From Microbacterium sp. MYb54 (GTDB lineage Bacteria > Actinomycetota > Actinomycetes > Actinomycetales > Microbacteriaceae), in NCBI RefSeq assembly GCF_002979515.1, contig NZ_PCPA01000016.1, forward strand, positions 1 through 64,000: DNA of 64,000 bases, given 5' to 3'. The position numbers and the translations under genes are program-made. The notes beneath the pieces are model-generated. The model worked only from the letters and a program-made list of their open reading frames with translations, searched no databases and was not told the origin of the DNA. Shown in pieces: positions 56,662 to 64,000 of the stretch. Position 1 is the first letter of the stretch. Each line of letters begins with the position of its first letter.

Positions 56662-57966
56662 TCACACCAGATCGCGCCAGTCGACGTCCTCGTCATCGTC
56701 GGCGACCGGTGTCATGCCGGTGATCACGGGCAGGCTCATGGTCTCGGTCGGCGGTCCCATGATGGTCGCCTCGTCGCGCCGGTGCCGCAGCACCTCGTTG
56801 ATGTAGCTCGTCAGCACCTCGGCGAGCGGGATCGATCGCCCTTCAGCCTGCGACAGGTACCAGCGGTGCTCGAGCACCTGGTGGAACACCTCAGCCGGCT
56901 CGAGCTTGGCCCGCAGCTCGTAGGGGATCGCACGCACGACGGGCTCGAACACGCGGGTCAGCCACTCGTGCGCGTACATCTCCTCGTCCGCCCACTGCTT
57001 CGTGGAGCGTGCCCGGAACTCGTCGAGATCGTTGAGCAGGCGTCGCGCCTGGTTCTCCTCGACGTCGAGCCCCGTGAGGCGGATGAGGCGCCGCTGGTGG
57101 TGCCCGGCATCCACGACCTTCGGCTGGATCTCGACGACGGTGCCGTCTGCGGTGGTCGACATCGACATCTCGTCGATGTCGAATCCGAGGGCGTTCAGGC
57201 GCTCGACCCGTTCGGTGATGCGCCACGTCTCGGCGGCGGAGAACGATTCCTGCGCGGTGAGCTCTGCCCACAGCGACCGGTAGGACGACACGATGCCGTC
57301 GGCGATAGCGACGGCATCCACTCCGTGCTCGAGTCGTCCTCCCGCGGCGAGGTCCATGATCTCGCCGGCGATGTTCGTACGGGCGAGATCCAGATCGTAG
57401 GCGCGCTGGCCGTCGGTCAGGCCCTCCTCATGCAGCTCGCCGGTCTCGGCATCGACCAGGTAGGCGGCGAAGGCTCCGGCGTCGCGACGGAACAGGGTGT
57501 TCGACAGCGAGACGTCGCCCCAGTAGAAGCCCACGTTGTGCAGGCGCACGAGCAGCAGGGCGAGTGCGTCGACGAGGCGGTTCGCGGTGTCAGGGCGCAG
57601 GACGCGGGTGAACAGGGCGCGGTACGGCATCGAGAATCGGAGGTGCGAGGTGACCAGCGCCGCGGGGAGGGGGTCGCCATGGGCATCCGTTCGACCGGCG
57701 ATCACAGCAACCCGGTCGACGCAGGGCACGTCGAGGCGGGTGAGGTTGCCGAGCATGTCGTACTCGCGCTGCGCCATCTCTGCCGTGGTCTCTTTGACGG
57801 CGACGACGCGTCCGGAGAGATCGGCGAAACGCACGAGGTGGCGTGAGAGACCTTTGGGGAGCGAGACGATGTGCTCGGAGGGCCACTTCGCGAGGGTCGT
57901 GGACCAAGGCAGGGAGAGCAGCCCCGGATCGATCTTGCTGGCGGTGATCCGCAGAGAATCCTGCAT
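56662..57966 (-). CDS. DUF4032 kinase-like protein
   Basis: A 434 aa protein. The N-terminal half resembles a lipopolysaccharide-kinase fold: LVRFADLSGRVVAVKETTAEMAQREY (ATP-lysine region near residue 59), LLVRLHNVGFYWGDVSLSNTLF (catalytic-loop D with N), and YLVDAETGEL (DxE in place of DFG). The C-terminal DUF4032 part has VVEIQPKVVDAGHHQRRL and DVEENQARRLLNDL. The substrate is not known. A monocistronic minus-strand gene, convergent with the SDR gene. Confidence 0.85.
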   Translation of the reverse strand: MQDSLRITASKIDPGLLSLPWSTTLAKWPSEHIVSLPKGLSRHLVRFADLSGRVVAVKETTAEMAQREYDMLGNLTRLDVPCVDRVAVIAGRTDAHGDPLPAALVTSHLRFSMPYRALFTRVLRPDTANRLVDALALLLVRLHNVGFYWGDVSLSNTLFRRDAGAFAAYLVDAETGELHEEGLTDGQRAYDLDLARTNIAGEIMDLAAGGRLEHGVDAVAIADGIVSSYRSLWAELTAQESFSAAETWRITERVERLNALGFDIDEMSMSTTADGTVVEIQPKVVDAGHHQRRLIRLTGLDVEENQARRLLNDLDEFRARSTKQWADEEMYAHEWLTRVFEPVVRAIPYELRAKLEPAEVFHQVLEHRWYLSQAEGRSIPLAEVLTSYINEVLRHRRDEATIMGPPTETMSLPVITGMTPVADDDEDVDWRDLV

Positions 57967-58003
57967 GATGCTCCCTGTTTGTGTGGAAGGCGGAAAACGA
58001 GAA

Positions 58004-58036
58004 GCGGCGCAGGCGACCGAAGTCAGCCTGCGCCGC
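58004..58036 (-). terminator. Terminator downstream of the sugar-ABC ATPase
   Basis: GCGGCGCAGGC (58004-58014) pairs with GCCTGCGCCGC (58026-58036), with an inner GAC/GTC pair. It lies 15 bases past the ATPase stop on the minus strand. Confidence 0.75.
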
Positions 58037-58050
58037 GTCTGTGGATCCGA

Positions 58051-59154
<1,104 letters not shown>

Positions 59155-59162
59155 TTTTGTTT

Positions 59163-59188
59163 CTCCTTCACCGGCAGGTACGTGCCGG
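59163..59188 (-). promoter_or_regulatory. Leader hairpin before the MsiK-type gene
   Basis: On the minus strand CCGGCA-cgtacc-TGCCGG (59188-59171) is followed at once by GAAGGAG and the ATG. A conserved msiK leader RNA motif is described for actinobacteria. Position and shape fit, but the consensus could not be checked. Confidence 0.4.
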
Positions 59189-59384
59189 ACGATCCGTAGT
59201 GATGAAGCGGTGAGATGAGTCACCGTGACCCGTCATTGGGTCGGAATCAGTATGACATGAACAGCGGTACCTGGGTATTTCTCAGCCTCAATGGCTAGCA
59301 TCGAACTCGGCCGCGCGCAGCGGCGATCGTCGCCAAGCGGCGGTAGGGGCCAACCCGGACCCCCGAAGACTCACAAGAGGAACG

Positions 59385-60329
59385 ATGTCGAGCGACGAAA
59401 CGCCGAACGTCCCCACGCCTCGCAATTCCCGCGAGGTCGTACGGGAGAAGGCTCAGAAAGTGCACGCCCAGCAGTCGAGGGCGCGTCTCATGCGACGGAT
59501 CATCATCGGTGCTGTCGCGATCGTCGCCGTGGGGGCGATCGGCACTGCGGTGACCCTTGCCGTGTCGGCGCAGGTGTCGAAGCCGAAGCTCACCCCCACC
59601 GGGATGGAGTCGGACGGCGTCGTCGTGACCGACATCACCGCCGTCGCAGGACCCGACGAGGTTCCGGCCACGCCTTCAGCGGAGCCGACCGATGCGGGTG
59701 CTTCGACGGAGCCGACGCCCGAGGCGACCACCTCGGAGAAGGTCGACATCCACGTCTATGTCGACTATCTCTCGCCGGACGCAGGAAAGTTCGAGCGGGC
59801 CAACGCCCGTCAGTTCGCCGGTTGGATCAGCGAGGGTGCGGTCACGGTCAGCTACCACCCCGTCGCGCTGCTCACCGCGAGCTCGAACGGCACCAAGTAC
59901 TCGCTGCGGTCCGCCGCGGCCGCCGCGTGCGTCGCCACCCACTCGCCCGCGCAGTTCTATGCGTTCAATCACGATCTGCTGAACGACCAGCCCGAGGTCG
60001 GCAGTGACGGGCTCTCCGACGAGGAGCTGGCGAATCTCGCCGGCGCCGTCGGCACCGACAACACCAAGGCAGTCCGTTCGTGCATCGAGAACGGTGACTT
60101 CGTCAGCTGGGCGAAGGAAGCCACCACGCGCGCCCTGGACGGTCCGCTCGCCGGTTCCAAGGATCTGGTGCTCAACACGGCGCCCATGATCGTCGCGAAC
60201 GGCGAAGCCTATGTCGGTGCTCTCGACGATCCCGCCGAGTTCTCGCAGTTCGTGCTCAGTGTGGCGAGTGACGCGTCGCGCGCGACGCCCACACCGACGC
60301 CGACGGCGTCCTCCACGCCTGCCCCGTAA
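59385..60329 (+). CDS. Membrane-anchored DsbA/thioredoxin-fold protein lacking the CxxC pair
   Basis: A 314 aa protein. One N-terminal transmembrane helix at about residues 38-60 (IIIGAVAIVAVGAIGTAVTLAV) is followed by a Pro/Thr/Glu-rich linker. The DsbA-like domain begins DIHVYVDYLSPDAGKFERAN, where SPDA replaces the redox CxxC. AAACVATHSPAQFYAFNHDLL and the late cis-Pro region NTAPMIVANGEAYVGAL are kept. A redox enzyme is therefore unlikely; a chaperone or scaffold role is possible. The C-terminus is TPTPTPT-rich. An AAGAGGAA site precedes the ATG. Confidence 0.82.
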   Translation: MSSDETPNVPTPRNSREVVREKAQKVHAQQSRARLMRRIIIGAVAIVAVGAIGTAVTLAVSAQVSKPKLTPTGMESDGVVVTDITAVAGPDEVPATPSAEPTDAGASTEPTPEATTSEKVDIHVYVDYLSPDAGKFERANARQFAGWISEGAVTVSYHPVALLTASSNGTKYSLRSAAAAACVATHSPAQFYAFNHDLLNDQPEVGSDGLSDEELANLAGAVGTDNTKAVRSCIENGDFVSWAKEATTRALDGPLAGSKDLVLNTAPMIVANGEAYVGALDDPAEFSQFVLSVASDASRATPTPTPTASSTPAP

Positions 60330-60374
60330 GTCGAAACGGGGTCGATGTCATCGCTAAGCTGATGGGTGGCATCC

Positions 60375-60447
60375 GCCGACTTGGCGCAATTGGTAGCGCA
60401 CCGTACTTGTAATACGGGGGTTACGGGTTCGAGTCCCGTAGTCGGCT
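60375..60447 (+). tRNA. tRNA-Thr (TGT)
   Basis: A 73-base cloverleaf. The acceptor GCCGACT pairs with AGTCGGC, discriminator T. The anticodon loop CTTGTAA reads TGT, decoding ACA. TAAGCT (60355-60360) is its likely -10. CCA is not encoded. With the CGT tRNA at 27397 the window carries two threonine isoacceptors. Confidence 0.95.
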
Positions 60448-60481
60448 CAAGAAGCACCTGAGCAGAAGAGGTGCATCGTCA

Positions 60482-61114
60482 TCAACCGCAGAATCCCGTC
60501 GGCGGGAGAGCGTCGGTGACGGTGATGCCCCGAACGAACGGCTCTGCCTCGGAGACCTCGAACACGAACCATCGCGTGCCTGCGACGACGACGTAGTCGG
60601 GGCTCTCGGTCGCAGCATCGAATGATCCGCCCGGTTCTGCTGCAGTCAACTCATCCAGCGTCGTTCCCAGCCCGATACCGCTCTCCGTGAGAGGCGAAGT
60701 CGCCAGTGGGCCTGATACGGAGACGTTGCCTGGCACGCGAACGCTGATACCGCTCACACCGCCTTCGCCGGGGTGGCTGATGACGCCGAAGCCGGCCGGG
60801 GCAGCTTCCGACGTCTCGTAGTACTCCAACCCTTCGCATCGGTCGGTGAGTGTGAACGTGGGACTCAACGCATCGGCGATCGACTCCGAGCCGAGCTCTG
60901 CGCGGCCGATTCCGGCCTCGGTGATGCGCCAGGTCGAGGTGTCGGCCGCGTCGAAGTTCGAAGTCGGCGATGGGCTCGGGCTCGGGACCGCGCTGGGACT
61001 CGTCGTCGCTGTCGGAGACGGTGACGGCTCGGTACTGGGCGTTGAGCACGCCACGAGGGCAACCGACGTGGTCGCGACCAAAGCGAGCCTGAACAGGCGG
61101 GGGGAGTTGCGCAT
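60482..61114 (-). CDS. Hypothetical lipoprotein
   Basis: About 210 aa. The lipobox is ALVAC near residue 21, followed by a Ser/Pro/Thr-rich linker (PSPSPTSNFD). The C-terminal beta-rich domain ends ALPPTGFCG with a likely disulfide to DRCEGLEYY. The ATG at 61114 lies exactly 6 bases after a minus-strand TAGGCT, so a leaderless start is favoured over the GTG at 61120. The family is not recognised. Confidence 0.75.
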   Translation of the reverse strand: MRNSPRLFRLALVATTSVALVACSTPSTEPSPSPTATTSPSAVPSPSPSPTSNFDAADTSTWRITEAGIGRAELGSESIADALSPTFTLTDRCEGLEYYETSEAAPAGFGVISHPGEGGVSGISVRVPGNVSVSGPLATSPLTESGIGLGTTLDELTAAEPGGSFDAATESPDYVVVAGTRWFVFEVSEAEPFVRGITVTDALPPTGFCG

Positions 61115-61196
61115 ACGCACAGCCTAGGAGTTCTCGAGCTACTCGCCTCCGGCAAGCGACGAGCGTCGTCACCCGCCAGCTGGTCGGCCGTGAGTC

Positions 61197-61520
61197 TCAG
61201 CCCGCTTCGTCGTCCTGCGGAGTGTCGAGCACTTCGTCGATGAGGCTGATGCCGCCCGTCGAGCTCGCCGAGTGCATGAGGTCCTGAATCCACTTCGGGT
61301 TCAGCTGGGGCGCTTCGGGCTCGTCGAAGGTGAAGCGGAGCGGGATCGACGGGTGCAACCAGATCGTCGAACGTCCGGGATTGTCGCCTTCGGGGTGACG
61401 CCACGACAGGGTGAAGCTCTCATTGCGTCGGAGCTTCGTGGCGATGACCACTTTCAGGTGCGCGAGCGCGCGGTCTTCGATGTGGATCTCTTCGCCGTTG
61501 CCGTACTGGATCGTTCCCAT
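61197..61520 (-). CDS. Small conserved actinobacterial protein (DUF7882-like)
   Basis: A 107 aa protein. It contains GTIQYGNGEEIHIEDRALAH, then LKVVIATKLRRNESFTLSWR and STIWLHPSIPLRFTF. I recognise the pattern LAHLKVVI...KLRRNESF...HPSIPL as a family common in Microbacteriaceae that has sometimes been named DNA ligase without support. No catalytic motif is visible. Single-gene unit. Confidence 0.7.
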   Translation of the reverse strand: MGTIQYGNGEEIHIEDRALAHLKVVIATKLRRNESFTLSWRHPEGDNPGRSTIWLHPSIPLRFTFDEPEAPQLNPKWIQDLMHSASSTGGISLIDEVLDTPQDDEAG

Positions 61521-61672
61521 ATCTGAACGATAGCCGCGACCGACGGTGCTTCATCGCTGCGGCGGCGCGGGTCCGGATCAAGCGGATTCCAGAGTATCGC
61601 TATAGAAGGTGATATGTTACTTGGACCAACGTTTTCCTGGTGGGTCTGCGGATTCGCACCGGGTCGATGACT

Positions 61673-61731
61673 GCGCAGGTGGCCGACTCCCCGCCGCGGC
61701 CACCTGCGCTTGCCTTGTGAAACGGGGAGTC
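61673..61731 (+). promoter_or_regulatory. Possible pseudoknot leader before ppk2
   Basis: A perfect 12-base stem GCGCAGGTGGCC (61673-61684) with GGCCACCTGCGC (61698-61709) carries GACTCCCC (61685-61692) in its loop. An exact 8-base complement GGGGAGTC lies downstream at 61724-61731. The loop-to-tail pairing would make an H-type pseudoknot ending 12 bases before the ribosome binding site GGAGG (61744-61748). It may control translation of ppk2. I recognise no known riboswitch class. Confidence 0.55.
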
Positions 61732-61755
61732 CGGTACAGCCGCGGAGGTCGTGTG

Positions 61756-62583
61756 ATGAGCAGTGCATCGGATATCGAGACGATCGCACCGGAGTGGCAG
61801 CACGGCTACCTGAATTCGGACAAGCTCTCGAGAGCGGCGTACGAACAAGAGAAGCGACTCCTGCAGATCGAGCTCCTCAAGCTCCAGGCCCACATCAAGC
61901 GGTCATCCGAGCGGGTGCTCATCCTGTTCGAAGGACGGGACGCCGCGGGTAAGGGTGGCGCGATCAAGCGCTTCATGGAGCACCTCAATCCTCGAGGGGC
62001 ACGAGTCGTCGCGCTCGATAAGCCGACTGATGCCGAGCGGACTCAGTGGTACTTCCAGCGCTATGTCGCACATCTTCCATCCGGGGGCGAAATCGTCCTG
62101 ATGGATCGCTCCTGGTACAACCGCGCGGGAGTCGAGCACGTCATGGGGTACTGCTCTTGCGTCGAATACGAGGAGTTCATGCAGACCGCGCCGGAGTTCG
62201 AGCGGATGCTCGTCGGTTCGGGGATCCGCCTCATCAAGCTGTGGTTCTCCGTCGGCGAGGCGGAACAAAGACGCCGCTTCACCCGCCGTGGAGAGGATCC
62301 CGTCAAGCAGTGGAAGCTCAGCCCGACGGATCTGGCGAGCGTCGATCGGTGGGATGACTACACTGCAGCGAAGGAGGCGATGTTCCTCCATACCGACACG
62401 CCCGCCCTTCCGTGGATCGTCATCAAGTCGGACGACAAGAAGCGTGCGCGTCTCGAAGCCATGAGATGTGTTCTCGCGCGCTTCGACTACCCCGGCAAAG
62501 ATCCTCTGATCGCTCATGATCCAGACGCGCGTCTCGTCGGCCGCCCCTCGCAGATCTACGACGAGGGCGAGACGCCGAACTAG
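61756..62583 (+). CDS. ppk2: Polyphosphate kinase 2
   Basis: Uses polyphosphate to phosphorylate nucleoside di- or monophosphates. The product is 275 aa, consistent with a class I PPK2. Walker A is LFEGRDAAGKGGAIKRFMEH near residue 55, Walker B is IVLMDRSWYNRAGVEHVMG, and the lid region is FSVGEAEQRRRF. The ATG at 61756 has GGAGG 7 bases upstream; an upstream in-frame extension overlaps the leader. It complements PPK1 at 41316. Cytosolic. Confidence 0.92.
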   Translation: MSSASDIETIAPEWQHGYLNSDKLSRAAYEQEKRLLQIELLKLQAHIKRSSERVLILFEGRDAAGKGGAIKRFMEHLNPRGARVVALDKPTDAERTQWYFQRYVAHLPSGGEIVLMDRSWYNRAGVEHVMGYCSCVEYEEFMQTAPEFERMLVGSGIRLIKLWFSVGEAEQRRRFTRRGEDPVKQWKLSPTDLASVDRWDDYTAAKEAMFLHTDTPALPWIVIKSDDKKRARLEAMRCVLARFDYPGKDPLIAHDPDARLVGRPSQIYDEGETPN

Positions 62584-62646
62584 CGCGCTGCCGCAACACG
62601 GCGTCATGCGGGAATGCCCGAGGCGTCGTCAGCGGTTGTTCTCGAC

Positions 62647-63600
62647 ATGACTCGTATCGGCACCAGTGATCTTGACGTCCTCCCGCTCTCTCTCGGCGGC
62701 AACGTGTTCGGTTGGACAGCCGACCGCGATGCTTCCTTCGCCGTCCTCGACTCCTTCGTGGATGGGGGCGGCGACTTCATCGACACCGCGGACTCGTACA
62801 GCTCCTGGGTGCCCGGGAACGAAGGCGGCGAGAGCGAGACGATCGTGGGGGAATGGCTGGCATCGCGCAAGCCCTCCGGCGTCGTCGTCGCGACCAAGGT
62901 GAGCCAGCACCCGCAGTTCCGCGGGCTGGCAGCCTTCAACGTGCGAAAGGCCGCCGAGGCCTCACTGGGACGCTTGGGCGTCGATGAGATCGACCTCTAC
63001 TACGCACACTTCGACGACGAGACCGTCCCGCTGGAGGAGACGGTCGCCGCGTTCGGGCAGCTCGTCGACGACGGTCTGGTCCGACACGTCGCCGTGTCGA
63101 ATTACTCCGCCGACCGCATCCGGGAGTGGATCGAGATCGCGCGTCGCACGGGTGCGGCGCTGCCGGTGGCGGTGCAGCCGCATTACAACCTCGTGCACCG
63201 CAACGAGGTCGAGGACACGATCATTCCGGTCGCGGAGGAGTTCGAGCTCGGACTCGTCCCGTACTACTCCCTGGCCAGTGGCTTCCTGACCGGCAAGTAC
63301 CGGTCGACGGATGCCGGCGGGCAGAACTCACCACGGGCTCAAGGTGCGGCGAAGTACGCGACGGAAGCCGGGCTGCAGATCATCGACGCACTCGCGGAGA
63401 TCGGCGATGCGCATGGCGCTTCCATCGCTGCGACCTCGATCGCCTGGCTTCGCGCGCAGCCGACCGTCGTCGCGCCGATCGCGAGCGCACGGACGGTCGA
63501 GCAGGTGCCCGACCTCCTCGCCGGCGCTCGCCTGGAGCTTTCGGGCGAAGAGGTGCAGCGGCTCAACCGCGTCTCGGAGTGGACGCCCGCGCGCGCATGA
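62647..63600 (+). CDS. Aldo/keto reductase
   Basis: A 317 aa TIM-barrel oxidoreductase using NADPH. The catalytic Asp/Tyr lie in DGGGDFIDTADSYSSW, the Lys in GVVVATKVSQHP, and the His in DEIDLYYAHFDDETVPLEET. The cofactor end is PIASARTVEQVPDLL. Substrate unknown. The start is uncertain: ATG 62647 gives the usual N-terminus MTRIGTSDLDVLPLSLGG, and the ATG at 62614 would add 11 residues. Confidence 0.88.
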   Translation: MTRIGTSDLDVLPLSLGGNVFGWTADRDASFAVLDSFVDGGGDFIDTADSYSSWVPGNEGGESETIVGEWLASRKPSGVVVATKVSQHPQFRGLAAFNVRKAAEASLGRLGVDEIDLYYAHFDDETVPLEETVAAFGQLVDDGLVRHVAVSNYSADRIREWIEIARRTGAALPVAVQPHYNLVHRNEVEDTIIPVAEEFELGLVPYYSLASGFLTGKYRSTDAGGQNSPRAQGAAKYATEAGLQIIDALAEIGDAHGASIAATSIAWLRAQPTVVAPIASARTVEQVPDLLAGARLELSGEEVQRLNRVSEWTPARA

Positions 63601-63610
63601 CGCCGCAGGA

Positions 63611-64000
63611 CTAGTCTCCGACCAGTCCGAGCCGGTGGGCCAGGATGACCGCGTGGATCCGGTCGCGTGCGCCGAGTTTCGACAGCACGCGACCCACGTG
63701 GGTCTTAACCGTGGACTCGCCGACGTAGAGCGTCTGGGCGATCTCGGCGTTGGTGAGGCCGCGGCCGATCGCCAGGAACACGTCGCGCTCACGCTCGGTG
63801 AGGGATGCGAGTGCGGCACTCTCCGCGGGAGCCGGAGCAGCGGCGGGAGCTCCGAACTGGGGCGTCACGTGCTCGAGCAGCATCCTGGTGATCCGAGGGG
63901 ACAGTGCCGCGTCGCCGCGATGCACAGCCCGGACGGCGGAGATCATCTCGTGGCGCTGCGCATCTTTCAGCAGGAATCCGCTCGCACCCGCGCGGATCGC
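63611..64000 (-). CDS. NarL/FixJ-type response regulator (5' part beyond the window)
   Basis: The C-terminal 129 or so residues only; the gene runs off the right edge. Receiver end AGASGFLLKDAQRHEMISAV carries the conserved Lys, then a Pro/Ala linker. The LuxR-type helix-turn-helix is LTERERDVFLAIGRGLTNAEIAQTLYVGESTVKTHV. A histidine kinase partner probably lies just beyond the edge. Convergent with the aldo/keto reductase. Confidence 0.9.
   Translation of the reverse strand, partial: AIRAGASGFLLKDAQRHEMISAVRAVHRGDAALSPRITRMLLEHVTPQFGAPAAAPAPAESAALASLTERERDVFLAIGRGLTNAEIAQTLYVGESTVKTHVGRVLSKLGARDRIHAVILAHRLGLVGD

Noticed and set aside
61685..61697. The C-rich loop before ppk2 as a second 6C RNA
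   Set aside because: The loop holds only four consecutive C residues, there is no paired second C-loop hairpin, and its complement downstream is better explained by a pseudoknot.

Overview
This is a 64 kb, high-GC chromosomal window from an actinobacterium, most probably a Microbacterium or a close Microbacteriaceae relative. The grounds are strongly GC-ending codons, GTG and TTG starts, many apparently leaderless genes, an IspD-IspF fusion, and gene order shared with other actinobacteria: mutT1-ppk, gpm-senX3-regX3, carD-isp-cysS-rlmB, and ponA2 beside a metallophosphoesterase and ridA. I see no insertion sequence, prophage, CRISPR array or rRNA operon. The genus is an inference, since no marker was searched. 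LAYOUT: 0.1-7 kb holds lysC and asd (aspartate-family amino acids), mqo, tdk, and a FadR/LldR-type regulator with an FMN L-lactate dehydrogenase. 7-13.7 kb runs leftward (membrane protein, HAD phosphatase, VanZ protein, tRNA-Pro, metallophosphoesterase, PonA2-like PBP), then DUF4177 and ridA run rightward. 13.8-17.7 kb has a large secreted protein with an LAxTG tail and acs. 17.8-21 kb carries a 6C small RNA and a compact tad/flp secretion locus. 21-30.3 kb holds topA, tmk, holB, a secreted alpha/beta hydrolase, tRNA-Thr, pncA and small genes, and tRNA-Lys. 30.3-34.3 kb is a SigK-type regulon in one block (fasciclin lipoprotein, DipZ, SigK, RskA). 35-44.2 kb holds pabC, pstSCAB, mutT1, ppk1 and glnR. 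44.3-48.1 kb holds small membrane genes, a nitrobindin-like gene, ygfZ, a methyltransferase and gpmA. 48.2-51 kb is phoU and senX3-regX3. 51-57 kb is a lipoprotein, carD, ispDF, cysS, rlmB and an oxidoreductase. 57-64 kb holds DUF4032, a shared sugar-ABC ATPase, a DsbA-fold protein without its cysteines, tRNA-Thr, ppk2, an aldo/keto reductase and a truncated LuxR-type response regulator. HOW THE GENES WORK TOGETHER: phosphate is the dominant theme. The window holds the Pst uptake system, the PhoU/SenX3/RegX3 sensing module, PPK1 and PPK2, and matching PHO-box-like sequences before pstS and phoU. A second theme is quinone-linked oxidation of hydroxy acids: the lactate regulator has two operators in its own promoter and the same palindrome recurs before mqo. 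The gene content is mostly conserved core. The most interesting material is regulatory: divergent SigK-type promoters, a possible pseudoknot leader on ppk2, an unassigned multi-stem RNA candidate before pabC, a 6C RNA with a readable promoter, and a recurrent TANNNT-N6-start arrangement. I did not find a clear new defence or mobile system.
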